From positions 1 to 16,384 of the forward strand of contig JAEUQE010000210.1 in NCBI GenBank assembly GCA_016789785.1: a stretch of DNA of 16,384 nucleotides. Reading direction: 5' to 3'. The notes under the pieces are model-generated. The model worked only from the letters and a program-made list of their open reading frames with translations. It was not told where the DNA came from and made no database searches. The first letter of the stretch is position 1. Each line of letters opens with the position of its first letter. This DNA is from Bryobacterales bacterium (GTDB taxonomy: Bacteria > Acidobacteriota > Terriglobia > Bryobacterales > Bryobacteraceae). Positions 15,644 to 16,384 of the stretch are shown here, piece by piece. The position numbers and the translations under genes are program-made.

Positions 15644-15652
15644 ATTGTGCCA
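15644..15652 (-). promoter_or_regulatory. Extended -10 promoter candidate for the kinase/regulator pair
   Basis: On the minus strand TGGCACAAT fits TGn plus CACAAT, four of six bases of a -10 hexamer. It ends 6 bases before the GTG at 15637, so transcription would begin at the start codon itself. It lies just downstream of the terminator at 15680-15712, as expected for a promoter of a separate transcription unit. No good -35 is visible. Confidence 0.35.
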
Positions 15653-15679
15653 TCGGCGGGGGAGAGTCGACGTGCGGAG

Positions 15680-15712
15680 AAACAAAGTGCGCCGGAGATC
15701 GATCCGGCGCAC
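15680..15712 (-). terminator. Rho-independent terminator of the desaturase gene
   Basis: Reading on the minus strand, GTGCGCCGGA and its perfect complement (10 base pairs, 15687-15696 with 15703-15712) enclose a 6-base loop. They are followed directly by TTTGTTT (15686-15680). It lies 42 bases after the desaturase TAA and before the kinase gene, separating the two transcription units. This is the clearest terminator in the window. Confidence 0.85.
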
Positions 15713-15754
15713 AGGAAACAATCAGAGATCGCTCAGCAGCCAGCCAAGTTCGCG

Positions 15755-16384
15755 TTAGGCGACTTCGCGCTCAGGCACCAACCGGCTGTTGACACGCGCG
15801 ACTTGCAGGTTCCAGATCAATCCCACCGCCTCCATCATCTTCAGTGTGATGTAGGAGATGTCGAACTCATACCAGGCCAAGCCATGGCGTGCCGAGACCG
15901 GATGCGCATGATGATTGTTGTGCCAGCCTTCGCCGAACGTCATCAGCGCGACCCACCAGTTGTTGCGCGAGTCATCGCGAGTGGCGAAGCGGCGCGAGCC
16001 CCACATGTGCGTCGCCGAATTCACCAGCCACGTGGCGTGCAGTCCGAACACGACGCGGAAGCAGATGCCCCACAGCACCATCGGGAGTCCGCCGAAGTAC
16101 AGCAACCCTAATCCCAACACGACCATCGGAAGCCAGTGCCAGTTGTTCAGCCATACATAGAACTTGTGCTTGGCGAGATCGGGCGCGTACTTCGACATCA
16201 TCTTCGTGTTGTTGTGCTTGGCTTCACCGAGCAGGATCCAACCGATGTGCGCCCACCAGGCGCCGTCGCGAGGCGAATGCGGATCACCCGGCTGATCGGA
16301 CTTCTGATGATGGATGCGATGCGTGGCGACCCAGAAAATCGGTCCGCCTTCCAAGGTCAGTGTGCCGCACAGCGCGAAGAAGTA
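15755..16384 (-). CDS. Acyl-CoA/acyl-lipid fatty acid desaturase (5' part beyond window)
   Basis: The last 209 residues are present, entering from the right edge (reading YFFALCGTLTLEGGPIFWVA). It is a membrane di-iron desaturase that puts a double bond, usually delta-9, into fatty-acyl chains. Two of the three histidine boxes are visible: HRIHHQKSD (HxxHH, second box) and EGWHNNHHAHP (HxxHH, third box). The first HxxxxH box should lie outside the window. Two hydrophobic spans (around FYVWLNNWHWLPMVVLGLGLLYFGGLPMVLW) separate the boxes, as in stearoyl-CoA desaturase relatives. GDPHSPRDGAWWAHIGW after the second box is typical of bacterial members. The TAA at 15755 is followed by a strong terminator, so it ends its transcript. 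Confidence 0.93.
   Translation of the reverse strand, partial: YFFALCGTLTLEGGPIFWVATHRIHHQKSDQPGDPHSPRDGAWWAHIGWILLGEAKHNNTKMMSKYAPDLAKHKFYVWLNNWHWLPMVVLGLGLLYFGGLPMVLWGICFRVVFGLHATWLVNSATHMWGSRRFATRDDSRNNWWVALMTFGEGWHNNHHAHPVSARHGLAWYEFDISYITLKMMEAVGLIWNLQVARVNSRLVPEREVA

Noticed and set aside
15143..16111. 322-residue plus-strand frame opposite the kinase and desaturase
   Set aside because: It crosses two supported genes and a terminator, and its low-complexity acidic/Gln-rich sequence looks like an antisense artefact.
1..16384. CRISPR array, tRNA, insertion sequence or phage genes
   Set aside because: I found no direct-repeat array, cloverleaf-like segment, transposase motif or terminal inverted repeats while reading both strands.

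Overview
The window reads as a GC-rich, Gram-negative bacterial chromosome segment, most likely from an acidobacterium of the Solibacter/Bryobacter type. This is inferred from gene content only: a very large outer-membrane receptor with an N-terminal carboxypeptidase-regulatory domain, Tat-exported TIM-barrel and sulfatase proteins, and a bacterial TMTC-like membrane/TPR protein. No rRNA marker is present. I see no tRNA, insertion sequence, phage gene, CRISPR array or long repeat. Coding density is very high and the largest gene-free stretch is about 130 bases, so no gap exceeds 300 bases.

Block 1 (1-7829, minus strand) reads right to left: aat (leucyl/phenylalanyl-tRNA-protein transferase), a 1,072-residue TonB-dependent-receptor-like outer-membrane protein, then a tight four-gene unit. 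That unit is the FAD, 2Fe-2S and molybdopterin subunits of a molybdenum hydroxylase in cox-like M-S-L order, followed by a MoaD/ThiS-like protein that overlaps the large subunit by one base and runs off the left edge. The Shine-Dalgarno sequences of the second and third subunits overlap the stop codon of the preceding gene, which points to translational coupling. The active-site motif is of the xanthine-dehydrogenase/aldehyde-oxidase type, not that of CO dehydrogenase, and the substrate is unknown.

Block 2 (7860-13974, plus strand) holds a TMTC-like polytopic protein with C-terminal TPRs, a Tat-exported hydroxypyruvate-isomerase-like TIM barrel, a GT-C (family 39-like) glycosyltransferase, a Tat-exported formylglycine-type sulfatase, and a small VapB-like ribbon-helix-helix protein with no intact toxin behind it. 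The first four suggest extracytoplasmic glycan or glycoprotein work, but a shared pathway is inference. Several of these genes lack a Shine-Dalgarno and instead have a -10-like hexamer 6 to 9 bases before the start codon, the arrangement expected of leaderless or nearly leaderless mRNAs.

Block 3 (14010-16384, minus strand) holds an acyl-lipid/acyl-CoA desaturase running in from the right edge, a clear intrinsic terminator after it, then a two-component pair: a short intramembrane-sensing-type histidine kinase overlapping an OmpR-family response regulator by four bases. Overall the window is an ordinary, well-packed chromosomal region. The points most worth checking are the molybdenum hydroxylase with its own MoaD-like partner, the paired GT-C enzymes, the possible leaderless starts, and the toxin-less antitoxin.
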